A DNA stretch of 64,000 nucleotides from Pandoraea captiosa (GCF_902459775.1 NZ_CABPSQ010000013.1:84114-148113), one strand, 5' to 3'. Positions 1 through 10,822 are shown, counted from the stretch's first letter. Notes: a model not told the origin generated them from the sequence alone. Program-made: numbers and translations.

Positions 1-1
1 G

Positions 2-133
2 CAGGGCATGTGCCAGACGTTGTATCCGCCGATCCTCGGCCTGACGCTGCCGATGTGGTCGCTCGCCGCGTTCGTCGTGATTTTTCTGTCGCTGGCGTTG
101 CATCGCCCCCGCCGCGCCATTTCGTTGCGCTAA
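2..133 (+). CDS. dsbB: Disulfide bond formation protein B, C-terminal fragment
   Basis: Only the last 43 codons are in the window; the start lies upstream of position 1. DsbB is the inner-membrane quinone reductase that reoxidises DsbA. The visible part has a Cys followed by the stretch [11 protein letters not shown] and then a hydrophobic membrane helix, which is the typical end of DsbB, closing with a short basic cytoplasmic tail ([10 protein letters not shown]). The assignment rests on this short C-terminal signature only, so a close paralogue cannot be excluded. Confidence 0.7.
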   Translation, partial: QGMCQTLYPPILGLTLPMWSLAAFVVIFLSLALHRPRRAISLR

Positions 134-169
134 GACGCTAGAACGCCAAGACACCAGGACGCCTTCCGC

Positions 170-1135
170 TCAGGGCCTCACCAGCGCCGGCGCGTCCGCT
201 GCGGCCCCGGTCGCGGCGTCGAGCTCCGTGGCCACTTCGGCAATGCGTCGCCGCAACCACGTCACCTCCGGCGCGGCGTGGGTGCGCTCGTGCCACAGCT
301 GATAGAAACGCATCGGCGGGAAGTCTATCGGCGACGGCACCACGCGAATCGGCAGATAGCGCGCGTAGTGCTGCGCGAACTGGCGACCCGTCGTGAAGAC
401 CAGATCGGTGCGCATGAGCACGTACGGCACCAGTCCGAAATACGGCATCGTCATCTGGATGTTGCGCCGCAGGCCCTGCTCGGCCAGATAGCCGTCGATG
501 AAGCTCTGGCGCTCGGCCACGTAAGGCATCGGCGCCAGATGCGGCAATTCAAGGTAGTGTTTGAGCGAAATACCCTTGTTGGCGAGCGGATGCTGCGCAC
601 CGAGCATGCAGACCACTTCGTCGTCGAACAAACGCGACATATGCAATTGCGGCGGCGGCTCCAGCCAGTTGCCGATCACCACGTCGAGCGAACCGTTCTC
701 CAGCGCCCCCGCGTAATCGAACCCGGCATTGATCGGCTGGACATGCAGTCGCGCCGACGGGGCGTCGCGGCGCAGCACTTCGGCGATATTGGGCAGGAAG
801 ACGGCGTCGAGATAGTCGGGTGCGCCCAGCCGGAACGCCCGCGTGGTGGTTTGAGGCGCGAATTCCGTGCTCGGATGCGTGATACGCTCGATGGCGGCCA
901 GCGCATCGGTGGCGTAGCCCAGCAATTCCCGACCGCGCTCGGTGGCGACCATGCCGCTCTTGCCACGCACCAGAATGGCGTCGCCGGTGATCTCGCGCAG
1001 GCGGCGCAACGAGTTGCTGATGGCCGGTTGCGACTGGCCCAGCTTGAGCGCGGCGCGCGAGACGCTTTGTTCGGTCAGCAGCGTATGGAGCACCCGCAGC
1101 AGGTAGGCGTCGATCTGTTCGCGGGGTCTTTGCAT
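170..1135 (-). CDS. LysR-family transcriptional regulator
   Basis: A 321-residue protein with an N-terminal winged helix-turn-helix (about residues 10-70; VSRAALKLGQSQPAISNSLR is the recognition region) and a C-terminal periplasmic-binding-like effector domain. The length is normal for the family. It is transcribed away from xdhA, with about 280 bp between the two starts. Divergence from a target operon is common for LysR regulators, so control of the purine genes is plausible, but nothing in the sequence proves the effector. The domain is of the NodD/PnbR-like subgroup. The start chosen (MQRPREQIDAYLLRVLHTLL) leaves the usual short lead before the HTH. Confidence 0.88.
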   Translation of the reverse strand: MQRPREQIDAYLLRVLHTLLTEQSVSRAALKLGQSQPAISNSLRRLREITGDAILVRGKSGMVATERGRELLGYATDALAAIERITHPSTEFAPQTTTRAFRLGAPDYLDAVFLPNIAEVLRRDAPSARLHVQPINAGFDYAGALENGSLDVVIGNWLEPPPQLHMSRLFDDEVVCMLGAQHPLANKGISLKHYLELPHLAPMPYVAERQSFIDGYLAEQGLRRNIQMTMPYFGLVPYVLMRTDLVFTTGRQFAQHYARYLPIRVVPSPIDFPPMRFYQLWHERTHAAPEVTWLRRRIAEVATELDAATGAAADAPALVRP

Positions 1136-1305
1136 GGGCGGGGCGCTCGGGTGGCGTGTTGAACACCGGAAAACGGCGGGTTGAGCGGTAGTTTATGACA
1201 ATGGCGCGTCATCGGGGCGCCCGAATAGCCATCATCATGGCAGCGAAATATTTCCCCATGCCGCCGGTGCTATCTTCGGCTCATCCCCACGCCGGCCGTT
1301 CCGTT

Positions 1306-1378
1306 AGCGATACCGATAGCGATACCGATAGCGATACCCGATACGCCTCGATACGCCTCGATACGCTCGATACGCCCG
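1306..1378. repeat. Short tandem repeats upstream of xdhA
   Basis: A 12-base unit (GATACCGATAGC) is repeated in tandem from 1309 and degenerates into a 10-base unit of the type GATACGCCTC up to about 1378. It lies in the 279-bp gap between the divergent LysR gene and xdhA, 36 bp before the xdhA start. It could be neutral slippage sequence or an array of binding sites. Confidence 0.75.
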
Positions 1379-1414
1379 GCCCCCCAGCCATCACACTGCA
1401 CTACACTGAGAACC

Positions 1415-2887
1415 ATGGAGACACAAGCCATCCGCTTCTTTTACCGCGGCAAGGTGCACGAGGTCACTGGCGAAGCCACGACCCGCACCGTGCTTCAGTA
1501 CACGCGCGAAGACCTGCACTGCACCGGCACCAAGGAAGGGTGTGCCGAGGGCGACTGCGGCGCCTGCACGGTCGTGATCGGCGAGCTGGCCGACGATGGC
1601 GGTGTAGCCCTGCGTGCGGTCAACGCCTGTATCCAGTTCCTGCCCACCCTCGACGGCAAGGCCCTCTTCACGGTCGAAGACCTGCGCGCCGCCGACGGCA
1701 CGCTGCACCCCGTGCAGCAGGCGCTGGTGGATTGCCATGCCTCGCAGTGCGGCTTCTGTACGCCGGGCTTTGTGATGTCGCTGTGGGCCATGTACGAGAA
1801 TCGTCCGGCGCAAGCGGGATGTCCGAGCCGCCGCGAAATCGACGACGTGCTCTCCGGCAACCTGTGCCGCTGCACCGGCTATCGTCCGATCGTCGATGCC
1901 GCGCAAAAGATGTTCGACCTGCCGCGCCGCGAATTCGATCGCAATGCGCTGGCCGAACAGCTCCGGGCGTTGCAGCGCGGCGACACACTCACCTATGAGC
2001 ATGACGCTCACGTCTTCCACGCCCCGCGCACGCTCGCCGAACTGGGCCGTCTGCGCGCCGCTTATCCGGACGCCCGCATTCTGGCCGGCAGCACGGACGT
2101 CGGCCTCTGGGTCACGAAGCAATTCCGCGACCTGAAGCATCTCATCTACATCGGTCAGGTGGCCGAACTGCGCGAGATTTCGGAAGGCGCGAACGATCTC
2201 TATATCGGTGCGGGCGCCCTGCTCAACGACGCATTCGACGCGCTCGTCGTGCACTATCCGGATCTGGCCGAATTGCGTCAGCGCTTCGCGTCGTTTCCGA
2301 TCCGCAACGCGGGCACGCTCGGGGGCAACGTCGCGAACGGCTCGCCCATTGGCGACTCGATGCCCGCGCTGATCGTGCTCGGCACACGCATCGTGCTGCA
2401 CCGTGAAGGCGCGGTGCGCGAGATGCCGCTCGAAGACTTCTACCTCGCCTATCAGAAGAACGCGCTGGAAGCGGGCGAATTCGTGCAGGGTATTCGCGTA
2501 CCGCTGCCAGCCGCCGCACAACGCTTTCGGACCTACAAGCTCGCCAAGCGCTTCGATCAGGACATCTCCGCCGTGTGTGCCGCGTTCGCGCTCGAGCTCG
2601 ACGGCGACACCGTGCGCGGCGCCCGCGTCGCCTTTGGCGGCATGGCGGCAACGCCCAAGCGCGGCGCCGCCATCGAAGCGGCGCTGACCGGTCAGCCGTG
2701 GACGGAGGCCACCGTGCGCGCTGCCATGGCCGCCGTGGCGAGCGACTATCAGCCGCTGTCCGACATGCGGGCGACGAGCGCTTATCGTCTGGCCGGTGCA
2801 CAGAATCTGCTGTATCGTTTTTTCCTGGAAACGCGCACCGACGCGCCGCTTGCGGCGCACGAAGTCAACGCGTTCGCCAACGTCTAA
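1415..2887 (+). CDS. xdhA: Xanthine dehydrogenase, small (FeS/FAD) subunit
   Basis: A 490-residue electron-transfer subunit of the molybdenum hydroxylase that oxidises hypoxanthine and xanthine to urate. Residues 1-90 form the plant-type 2Fe-2S domain (C43, C48, C51 in GCAEGDCGAC). The second 2Fe-2S domain follows with QCGFCTPG and NLCRCTGYRP. The FAD-binding domain has LAGSTDVGLW and FPIRNAGTLGGNVANGSP, followed by the CO-dehydrogenase-flavoprotein C-terminal domain. The length fits bacterial XdhA. It is followed 12 bp later by xdhB, consistent with one transcript. Confidence 0.96.
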   Translation: METQAIRFFYRGKVHEVTGEATTRTVLQYTREDLHCTGTKEGCAEGDCGACTVVIGELADDGGVALRAVNACIQFLPTLDGKALFTVEDLRAADGTLHPVQQALVDCHASQCGFCTPGFVMSLWAMYENRPAQAGCPSRREIDDVLSGNLCRCTGYRPIVDAAQKMFDLPRREFDRNALAEQLRALQRGDTLTYEHDAHVFHAPRTLAELGRLRAAYPDARILAGSTDVGLWVTKQFRDLKHLIYIGQVAELREISEGANDLYIGAGALLNDAFDALVVHYPDLAELRQRFASFPIRNAGTLGGNVANGSPIGDSMPALIVLGTRIVLHREGAVREMPLEDFYLAYQKNALEAGEFVQGIRVPLPAAAQRFRTYKLAKRFDQDISAVCAAFALELDGDTVRGARVAFGGMAATPKRGAAIEAALTGQPWTEATVRAAMAAVASDYQPLSDMRATSAYRLAGAQNLLYRFFLETRTDAPLAAHEVNAFANV

Positions 2888-2899
2888 CCGGAGCCGCCC

Positions 2900-5239
2900 A
2901 TGAACACCCAAGTTGAAGGCTTCATGACGCAGACCGCTCAGACTGCCGCACAGGTCGGCCGCTCTCGCACGCACGAGTCGGCCGAGCTTCACGTGGCCGG
3001 CGAAGCCACGTACACCGACGACATTCCCGAGCTGCAAGGCACGCTGCACTGCGCGCTCGGCCCGTCGCCAAAGGCCCACGCCCGCATCCTGTCGCTCGAT
3101 CTCGACGCCGTGCGCCGTGCGCCGGGTGTGGTCGCCGTGCTGACCGCCGCCGACATCCCCGGTGTGAACGATTGCGGTCCCGTGGTGCACGACGATCCGA
3201 TTCTCGCGGACGGCATCGTCCAGTACATCGGACAGCCGATGTTCGCCGTGGTGGCCGAATCGCACGACGCCGCCCGCCGTGCCGCGCGTCTGGCCAAGGG
3301 GGAATTCGAAGATCTGCCTGCCATCCTCACGCCGCAAGCCGCCAAAGCCGCTGGCGCAGGCGTGATCCCGCCGATGCAACTGCGTCGCGGCGACGCCGAT
3401 GCCGCCCTGCAGGCCTCGCCGAACCGTCTGACCGGCACGTTCGAATGCAACGGGCAGGAGCAGTTCTATCTCGAAGGACAAATCTCGTACGCGATTCCCA
3501 AGGAAAACGACGGCCTGCATATCTATTGCTCGACGCAGCACCCGAGCGAGATGCAGGCGCTCGTGTCGCACGCGCTGGGCTGGCACAGCCATCAGGTGCA
3601 GGTCGAATGTCGTCGCATGGGCGGCGGTTTCGGCGGCAAGGAGTCGCAGTCCGGCCTGTTCGCCTGCGTGGCCGCACTGTGCGCCACGCGTCTGAAGCGC
3701 CCCGTGAAGCTGCGTCTGGATCGTGACGACGACTTCATGATGACGGGCAAGCGTCACGGCTTCTACTTCGAATACGACGTCGGCTTCGACGACGAAGGCC
3801 GCATCACCGGCGCCAAGGTCGACATGACGTTGCGCGCCGGTTTCTCGGCGGATCTGTCGGGTCCGGTCGCCACGCGCGCCATCTGCCACTTCGACAACGC
3901 CTACTATGTGCCGGATGCCGATCTGCGCGCCCTGTGCGGCAAGACGAACACCCAGTCGAACACCGCGTTTCGCGGCTTTGGCGGCCCGCAAGGCGCGCTC
4001 ATCATGGAAGTGCTGCAAGACGCCATCGCCCGGCGTCTGGGCAAAGATGCGCTCGACGTTCGCCGGGTGAATTTCTACGGCAAGACGGAGCGCAACGTCA
4101 CGCCGTACGGGCAGCTCGTGAAGGACAACATCATTCACGAGCTGGTCTCGGAACTGGAGCGCACCAGCGACTACCGCGCGCGACGCGACGCGGTTCGCGC
4201 CTTCAACCGCACGAGTCCGGTACTGCGCAAGGGGCTGGCGCTCACGCCGCTCAAGTTCGGTATCTCGTTCAACGTGCAGGCCTTCAACCAGGCCGGCGCC
4301 CTCGTGCACGTCTACCGCGACGGCTCGATGCTCGTGAACCACGGCGGCACCGAAATGGGTCAGGGCCTGAACACCAAGGTCGCGCAGGTCGTCGCCCATG
4401 AGCTGGGGGTGGACCTCTCGCATGTGCGTGTGACGGCCACCGACACGAGCAAGGTCGCGAACACGTCCGCGACGGCCGCCTCGACCGGCGCCGACCTGAA
4501 CGGCAAGGCCGCGCAGAACGCCGCATGGCAAATCCGCCAGCGTCTGGCCGCGTTCGCCGCGCAAAAGTACGGCGGCTCGGCAGACGACGTGCGCTTCGCC
4601 AACAACGTCGTCAGTGCGAACGGCAACGACATCCCTTTCCCGGAACTCGTGGAAGCCGCCTACTGGGCACGCGTGCAACTGTGGTCCGACGGTTTCTATG
4701 CCACACCGGGCCTGTCATGGGACGCCAAGACGATGAACGGCAATCCGTTCTACTACTTTGCGTATGGCGCCGCGGTCTCGGAAGTGATTCTCGACACGCT
4801 CACCGGCGAATGGCGTCTGCTGCGCGCCGACGTGCTGCACGACGCCGGCAAGTCGATCAATCCGGCGCTCGACATCGGTCAGGTCGAAGGCGCGTTCATT
4901 CAGGGCATGGGCTGGCTGACGACGGAGGAGTTGTGGTGGAACAAGGACGGCAAGCTCATGACGCACGCGCCGTCCACATACAAGATCCCCGGCATCAGCG
5001 ATTGCCCGACGGACTTCCGTGTCGCGCTGTATGAAAACGCCAACGTGATGGACTCGATCCATCGCTCGAAGGCGGTCGGCGAGCCGCCGCTGCTGCTGCC
5101 GTTCTCGGTGTTCAACGCGCTGCGCGATGCGGTGGCGAGCGTCAACGACTATCGCGACGAACCGGTCCTGAATGCACCGGCCACGTCCGAGGCGCTCCTC
5201 ATGGCGATCACCGAACTGCGCACCCGGAGCGCCGCCTGA
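2900..5239 (+). CDS. xdhB: Xanthine dehydrogenase, molybdopterin-binding subunit
   Basis: A 779-residue catalytic subunit carrying the molybdenum cofactor. It contains the aldehyde oxidase/xanthine dehydrogenase a/b hammerhead (about 25-135), the MoCo-binding motif MGGGFGGKES, the substrate-pocket segment TAFRGFGGPQ, the loop GGTEMGQG and the C-terminal catalytic glutamate segment KAVGEPPLLLPFSV. No key residue is missing. A second ATG sits 14 codons in, but the annotated start follows xdhA closely. Its stop overlaps the xdhC start by one base, indicating translational coupling. Confidence 0.96.
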   Translation: MNTQVEGFMTQTAQTAAQVGRSRTHESAELHVAGEATYTDDIPELQGTLHCALGPSPKAHARILSLDLDAVRRAPGVVAVLTAADIPGVNDCGPVVHDDPILADGIVQYIGQPMFAVVAESHDAARRAARLAKGEFEDLPAILTPQAAKAAGAGVIPPMQLRRGDADAALQASPNRLTGTFECNGQEQFYLEGQISYAIPKENDGLHIYCSTQHPSEMQALVSHALGWHSHQVQVECRRMGGGFGGKESQSGLFACVAALCATRLKRPVKLRLDRDDDFMMTGKRHGFYFEYDVGFDDEGRITGAKVDMTLRAGFSADLSGPVATRAICHFDNAYYVPDADLRALCGKTNTQSNTAFRGFGGPQGALIMEVLQDAIARRLGKDALDVRRVNFYGKTERNVTPYGQLVKDNIIHELVSELERTSDYRARRDAVRAFNRTSPVLRKGLALTPLKFGISFNVQAFNQAGALVHVYRDGSMLVNHGGTEMGQGLNTKVAQVVAHELGVDLSHVRVTATDTSKVANTSATAASTGADLNGKAAQNAAWQIRQRLAAFAAQKYGGSADDVRFANNVVSANGNDIPFPELVEAAYWARVQLWSDGFYATPGLSWDAKTMNGNPFYYFAYGAAVSEVILDTLTGEWRLLRADVLHDAGKSINPALDIGQVEGAFIQGMGWLTTEELWWNKDGKLMTHAPSTYKIPGISDCPTDFRVALYENANVMDSIHRSKAVGEPPLLLPFSVFNALRDAVASVNDYRDEPVLNAPATSEALLMAITELRTRSAA

Positions 5240-6354
5240 TGCACCGTTGGGTCGACGCCGCTCACAAGCTGCTCGTTCGCGGTGAAGCGGCCGTATTGGT
5301 GACGATCGCGCGCGTGGAGGGCTCGGCACCCCGCGAAGCCGGCACCCATTTGCTGGTCACGCGCGAGCAGGTGTGGGAGACGATCGGCGGCGGTCACCTG
5401 GAATGGCGAGCCATGGATGTGGCTCGCCAGTTACTGCGTCAATATGGACATCAAGGCGCGCGGCACGTCGAGCGGTTCGCGCTCGGGCCCAGTCTCGGAC
5501 AATGCTGCGGCGGTGCCGTCACCCTCGCCTTCGAAGTGCTCACACTGGCCGATCTGGCCTGGGTGAGCGCGCTGCACAAGCGTCTCGCCGCCGGAGAAGC
5601 GAGCCTGCGCAGTGTGGCGTTCGGCGCGCCCGGGGCGGATGCGGCGGCCAGTCAGCAGCAGGGCGGCCCGGTCTTGCTCAGCGAGCTCGATGCCGACGAG
5701 GCGCTGGCGCATCCGCACACCCTCACGCGCGACGCCGACGACGCCGCCTGCTCCTTCTGGCAGGGCAGCGACGGCTGGCTGTGGCTGAGCGAGCGACTCG
5801 CGCCGAGCGACTTTCACATCGTGCTGTTCGGCGCAGGGCACGTCGGACAGGCGATCGTGCAGGTACTGGCGACACTGCCATGCCGCGTGACGTGGGCCGA
5901 CGAGCGCACCGAGACATTCCCCGAATCGGTGCCGCCGAACACCCTCGTCGAATCGACCGACACGCCTGAGGCGCTTGTCGCCGAAGCACCACCCGGCACA
6001 TTTTTCCTGGTGATGACGCACAACCATGCGCTCGATCAACGCCTGTGCGAAGCCATCTTCCGGCGTGACGATTTTGCCTATTTCGGGCTGATCGGGTCGA
6101 TGACCAAACGCCGGCAGTTCGAGCATCGCCTGCGTGATCGCGGTGTGCCGCCCGAGCGTTTCGCGCAGATGATCTGCCCCATCGGCGTGGCGGGCATCAC
6201 CGGCAAAGCGCCGGCCACGATAGCGATTGCCGTCGTCGCGCAGTTGCTGCGCGTGCGCGAGCAGCAGATGCACCAGATGCAACAGTCCCAGCAGTCGCAT
6301 CAGGTGCTGGAGAGCGCCCCGGCGCCGGGGCCAGACGACGGCGTTGCCGTCTGA
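5239..6354 (+). CDS. xdhC: Xanthine dehydrogenase accessory protein XdhC
   Basis: A 371-residue maturation factor that binds and delivers the sulfurated molybdenum cofactor to XdhB. The N-terminal XdhC/CoxI domain has RVEGSAPREAGTHLLVT and IGGGHLEW. The C-terminal Rossmann-type domain begins around residue 190 with VLFGAGHVGQAIVQVL and ends with the conserved YFGLIGSMTKRRQFE and PIGVAGITGKAPA segments. A Gln/His/Met-rich tail after about residue 335 looks disordered. The gene overlaps xdhB by one base (TGATG), so the three xdh genes form one operon. Confidence 0.95.
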   Translation: MHRWVDAAHKLLVRGEAAVLVTIARVEGSAPREAGTHLLVTREQVWETIGGGHLEWRAMDVARQLLRQYGHQGARHVERFALGPSLGQCCGGAVTLAFEVLTLADLAWVSALHKRLAAGEASLRSVAFGAPGADAAASQQQGGPVLLSELDADEALAHPHTLTRDADDAACSFWQGSDGWLWLSERLAPSDFHIVLFGAGHVGQAIVQVLATLPCRVTWADERTETFPESVPPNTLVESTDTPEALVAEAPPGTFFLVMTHNHALDQRLCEAIFRRDDFAYFGLIGSMTKRRQFEHRLRDRGVPPERFAQMICPIGVAGITGKAPATIAIAVVAQLLRVREQQMHQMQQSQQSHQVLESAPAPGPDDGVAV

Positions 6355-6416
6355 TCGCGCCCGCCGCCCACCTCCTCCACCGCAACCGGATGACCGGCAA
6401 GCGCCTGCGACGGTAA

Positions 6417-7499
<1,083 letters not shown>

Positions 7500-7563
7500 G
7501 TGCATGAACGCCGGAAGGCAGTGACATAAGGCGCCCGGAAGGACGCTCGCCGCACAGCTCGCG

Positions 7564-7592
7564 AACGCCCGAATCATTCGGGCGTTTTTTTA
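7564..7592 (+). terminator. Rho-independent terminator after adenine deaminase
   Basis: A GC-rich hairpin with arms CGCCCGAAT / ATTCGGGCG and a one-base centre, followed at once by a run of seven T. It lies 65 bp past the deaminase stop codon and closes that transcript. Confidence 0.88.
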
Positions 7593-7660
7593 TGTCTGCG
7601 CGGCCAGCATGGCGTAGCAGTTTGCGCCGGATGTCTCCGGATGGCGCGGGGGCGTCGATT

Positions 7661-7690
7661 GGCGCGGGGTGGCGCGGGGTGGCGCGGGGT
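7661..7690. repeat. Three tandem copies of a 10-base unit
   Basis: GGCGCGGGGT is repeated three times head to tail, with a partial fourth copy (GGCGTCGG...) after it. It lies in the 386-bp gap between the deaminase terminator and the purine permease. I see no gene in this gap. Confidence 0.8.
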
Positions 7691-7885
7691 GGCGTCGGCT
7701 TGCGCCGATGGCTTCCAATTCGCTCGCCACATTACCCCGCGATGATGTGGAACATTCCGCACGAGGAATATTTTCACCGGGACCCGATGCTATTTTTCGA
7801 GCGTGCCCCGATGGACGTCAAAGGTGCCCCCACACCCAACGACGTCAGGCGCACTCAACATAGAACATATCGGAGACAACACCCC

Positions 7886-9334
7886 ATGGACTCATCGCTC
7901 AGCCCCCCGGCGAGTAATGGCCTGCCCCCGGCCCAGACCTCTGCCGCCCCCGACGCGGCCCCCGAGCACACGCGCGTGGTGGGCGCGCAACCGGCCTCCG
8001 TGCTCGACCGCTATTTCGGCATCACGGCGCTCGGCTCCACATTTCGGACCGAAGTGATCGCGGGTATCACGACTTTTCTCGCGGCGATGTACATCATCGT
8101 CGTGAATCCGGCGATTCTGTCCAAGACGGGCATGGCCTTTCCGGCGGCCCTCACCGCCACAGTGCTCATCAGCTTCTTCGGGAGCTGCGCGATGGGGCTC
8201 TACGCCCGCAATCCGGTGCTGGTCGCCCCTGGCATGGGCCTGAACGCGCTTTTCGCCTTCACGATGGTGCACGGCGTGGGCATGCCCTGGCAGACAGCGC
8301 TCGGCTGCGTCTTCTGGTCGGGCATTCTCTTCGCACTGCTGGCCGCGCTCAACGTGCGGCGCTTTGTCGTCGAGGCGATTCCCGCGAACCTGCGTTACGC
8401 GATTTCGTGCGGCATCGGCCTGTTCATTACCGTCATCGGGCTTGTCAACGCCAAGCTGGTGGTGAGCGATCCGGTGACGGTGGTGCGTCTGGCGCACCTG
8501 TCGCCGCCGACGGTCACCTTCCTCATCGGCCTGGCGCTCACGACCGTGCTCGTCGCCCGACGCGTGAACGGCGCCCTGATGATCGGCATTGTCGTCACCA
8601 CCCTCATGGCCGTGCCCATCGGCCGGTTGTGGGGTGACGGCAGCGGGTACTTTCCCAAGGAAATCGCGACGGCCACGCTGGTGAACTTCCAGGGCTTCTT
8701 TGCGGCACCGGACTTCTCGGGCATCGGCCAGCTGGACCTGCTCGGCGCGCTGAAGGTGGCCTACCTGCCGTTCATCTTCGTGATGCTCTTCACGGCGTTC
8801 TTTGATACCCTCTCGACCTTCATGAGCATTGCCGAAGCGGGCAACATGAAGGATCGCGACGGCAACCCGCGCAACATGCGTCAGGCGATGATCGTCGACT
8901 CGTTCTCGGTGCTGATCTCCGGCCCGCTCGGCACGAGCCCGGCGAATGCCTACATCGAATCGGCGGCCGGTATCGCGCAGGGAGGCCGAACCGGGCTGAC
9001 CGCCGTGGTTTGCGCGCTGCTGTTCCTGCCGTTCCTGTTTCTCTCGCCGATGCTCTCGCTGGTGCCCGCCATCGCCACCGCCCCGGCGCTGATTCTTGTC
9101 GGTGTGTTTATGATGGAATCCGTGGCGCGCATCGAATGGCACAGAATGGACGAAGCCATCCCGAGTTTCATCGCGCTCGTGATGATTCCGATCTCGTATT
9201 CGATTACCGACGGCATCGCCTACAGCTTCCTCGCGTTCGTCGTCCTCAAGCTGTTCACGGGACGCGTGAAAGAGATCAAGCCCGCGATGTGGGTCGTGGC
9301 AGCGCTCGCCGTGCTGCTGCTCACGCAAATGTAA
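7886..9334 (+). CDS. Purine permease, NCS2/AzgA family
   Basis: A 482-residue inner-membrane carrier, predicted to take up adenine, guanine and/or hypoxanthine by proton symport. After a polar N terminus of about 50 residues come 12 or more hydrophobic helices. The AzgA/PbuG-type signatures are AGITTFLAAMYIIVVNPAIL, NPVLVAPGMGLNALFAF, FFDTLSTFMSIAEAGNM and SGPLGTSPANAYIESAAGI. I chose the ATG at 7886 because GGAGAC lies just upstream; an open frame extends to 7592 but overlaps the terminator. It is followed 15 bp later by guanine deaminase, so the pair is probably co-transcribed. Exact base preference cannot be read from the sequence. Confidence 0.92.
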   Translation: MDSSLSPPASNGLPPAQTSAAPDAAPEHTRVVGAQPASVLDRYFGITALGSTFRTEVIAGITTFLAAMYIIVVNPAILSKTGMAFPAALTATVLISFFGSCAMGLYARNPVLVAPGMGLNALFAFTMVHGVGMPWQTALGCVFWSGILFALLAALNVRRFVVEAIPANLRYAISCGIGLFITVIGLVNAKLVVSDPVTVVRLAHLSPPTVTFLIGLALTTVLVARRVNGALMIGIVVTTLMAVPIGRLWGDGSGYFPKEIATATLVNFQGFFAAPDFSGIGQLDLLGALKVAYLPFIFVMLFTAFFDTLSTFMSIAEAGNMKDRDGNPRNMRQAMIVDSFSVLISGPLGTSPANAYIESAAGIAQGGRTGLTAVVCALLFLPFLFLSPMLSLVPAIATAPALILVGVFMMESVARIEWHRMDEAIPSFIALVMIPISYSITDGIAYSFLAFVVLKLFTGRVKEIKPAMWVVAALAVLLLTQM

Positions 9335-9349
9335 CGACAGAAGGCCCCG

Positions 9350-10690
9350 ATGATGTCTACCGAAAACGAAGCCACGCAGGGCGTACGCGCTGTGCGTGCA
9401 CAACTGGTCTACTTCACGCACGATCCCGCGCGCGCTTACCTCGACGGCACGCCGGGCACGGTGCACCATACCGACGGTATCGTCGCGTTCGAGAACGGGC
9501 GCATCACCGCCGTGGGCGATTACGCCAAAGTGGCGCCTACCCTGCCCGTCGGCACCCCCATCGACGACCTGCGCGACAAGGTGATCACGCCGGGCTTCAT
9601 CGACACGCATATCCACTATCCGCAGACAGACATGATCGCCTCGCCTGCGCCGGGGTTGCTGCCGTGGCTCGAGAAGTACACGTTCCCGACCGAGCGCCGC
9701 TTCGAGAACCCGGAATACGCGGCGGACGTCGCCCGATTCTTCCTCGACGAACTGCTGCGCGGCGGTACCACGAGCGCACTGGTCTATTGCACGGTACATC
9801 CTGGCTCTGCCGATGCCTTCTTCAAGGAAAGCGATACGCGCAATCTGCGCATGGTGGCGGGCAAGGTGATGATGGACCGCAACTGTCCCGAGTTTCTTCG
9901 CGACACGGCCGAGAGCGGTGCGCGCGACAGCGAGGCGCTGATCCAGCGCTGGCACAACAAGGGGCGTCAGTTGTACGCGCTCACGCCGCGCTTTGCGCCG
10001 ACATCGACCGAAGCGCAGCTCGGCGTCTGCGGCGAACTTGCGCAACAGTATCAGGACGTGTTCATTCAGAGTCACGTTGCGGAGAACACCGACGAGGTCG
10101 AATGGGTCCGCTCGCTGTTCCCGGGCCATCGCAGCTACCTTGACGTCTACGATCACTACAAGCTGCTGCGCAAGCGTGCCGTGTACGGCCATTGCATCTG
10201 GCTCGATGAGCACGACCGTCGCCGCATGTTCGAGACGGGGACCGTGGCAGCGCACTGCCCGACGTCGAACCAGTTCCTGGGCAGCGGCCTGTTCGACTTC
10301 GCCGCCGCAGAAGCCACGCGCATGCCGGTGACGCTCGCAACCGACGTGGGAGGCGGCTCGACTTTCTCGATGCTGCAGACGATGAACGAGGCGCACAAGG
10401 TGGCGCGTCTGTCCGGCTACCATCTGTCGGCCGAACGCATGTTCTATCTCGCGACCGAAGGCGCGGCGCATGCGCTGGATCTGCATGGCACCATCGGCAC
10501 ACTGGCCGTCGGCGCCGAAGCCGATTTCGTGGTGCTCGATCCGAAGGCGACGCCGCTGCTCGCACGTCGTACCGCACTGGCCGAGTCGCTGGAGGAATTG
10601 CTGTTCGCCTTTGCGATGCTGGGCGACGACCGCGCCATTGCTACGACCTACGCGGCTGGCAAGCCCGTGCATCGACGCACCGCGCACTGA
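9350..10690 (+). CDS. guaD: Guanine deaminase
   Basis: A 446-residue amidohydrolase that converts guanine to xanthine and ammonia. Metal and catalytic motifs are present in the right order: PGFIDTHIHYPQTD (about 82-95), QSHVAENTDEVEWV, YGHCIWLDEHDR, AHCPTSNQFLGSGLF and LATDVGGGSTFSMLQTMNEA. Two ATG codons lie side by side (9350, 9353); AGAAGG upstream fits either. It is the last gene of the purine block. Its product, xanthine, is the substrate of the xdhABC enzyme encoded upstream. Confidence 0.95.
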   Translation: MMSTENEATQGVRAVRAQLVYFTHDPARAYLDGTPGTVHHTDGIVAFENGRITAVGDYAKVAPTLPVGTPIDDLRDKVITPGFIDTHIHYPQTDMIASPAPGLLPWLEKYTFPTERRFENPEYAADVARFFLDELLRGGTTSALVYCTVHPGSADAFFKESDTRNLRMVAGKVMMDRNCPEFLRDTAESGARDSEALIQRWHNKGRQLYALTPRFAPTSTEAQLGVCGELAQQYQDVFIQSHVAENTDEVEWVRSLFPGHRSYLDVYDHYKLLRKRAVYGHCIWLDEHDRRRMFETGTVAAHCPTSNQFLGSGLFDFAAAEATRMPVTLATDVGGGSTFSMLQTMNEAHKVARLSGYHLSAERMFYLATEGAAHALDLHGTIGTLAVGAEADFVVLDPKATPLLARRTALAESLEELLFAFAMLGDDRAIATTYAAGKPVHRRTAH

Positions 10691-10784
10691 CGCTCAGTGG
10701 GTCGTCGGCGACTCAGTGCACCTAAGTGTGCCTTGGTGTGCCTGAGCGCCTTCGGCAAGGCTTTGATGGCTTACGCGTGGGCAC

Positions 10785-10822
10785 GGATACAGGCGGATAC
10801 AGGCGGATATGGGCGGATACGT
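10785..10822. repeat. Degenerate 10-base tandem repeat
   Basis: The units GGATACAGGC, GGATACAGGC and GGATATGGGC are followed by a partial GGATACG. They are non-coding and lie between guaD and the terminator at 10902. Confidence 0.7.

Noticed and set aside
1391-4678. A 1095-codon open frame on the minus strand opposite xdhA/xdhB
   Set aside because: It is a shadow of GC-rich codons; it lacks recognisable motifs and is Arg/His-rich throughout, while the plus strand encodes clear xanthine dehydrogenase subunits.
7892-10687. A 931-codon minus-strand open frame opposite the permease and guanine deaminase
   Set aside because: Arg/His/Glu-rich shadow without ribosome site or domain; opposite strand genes are unambiguous.
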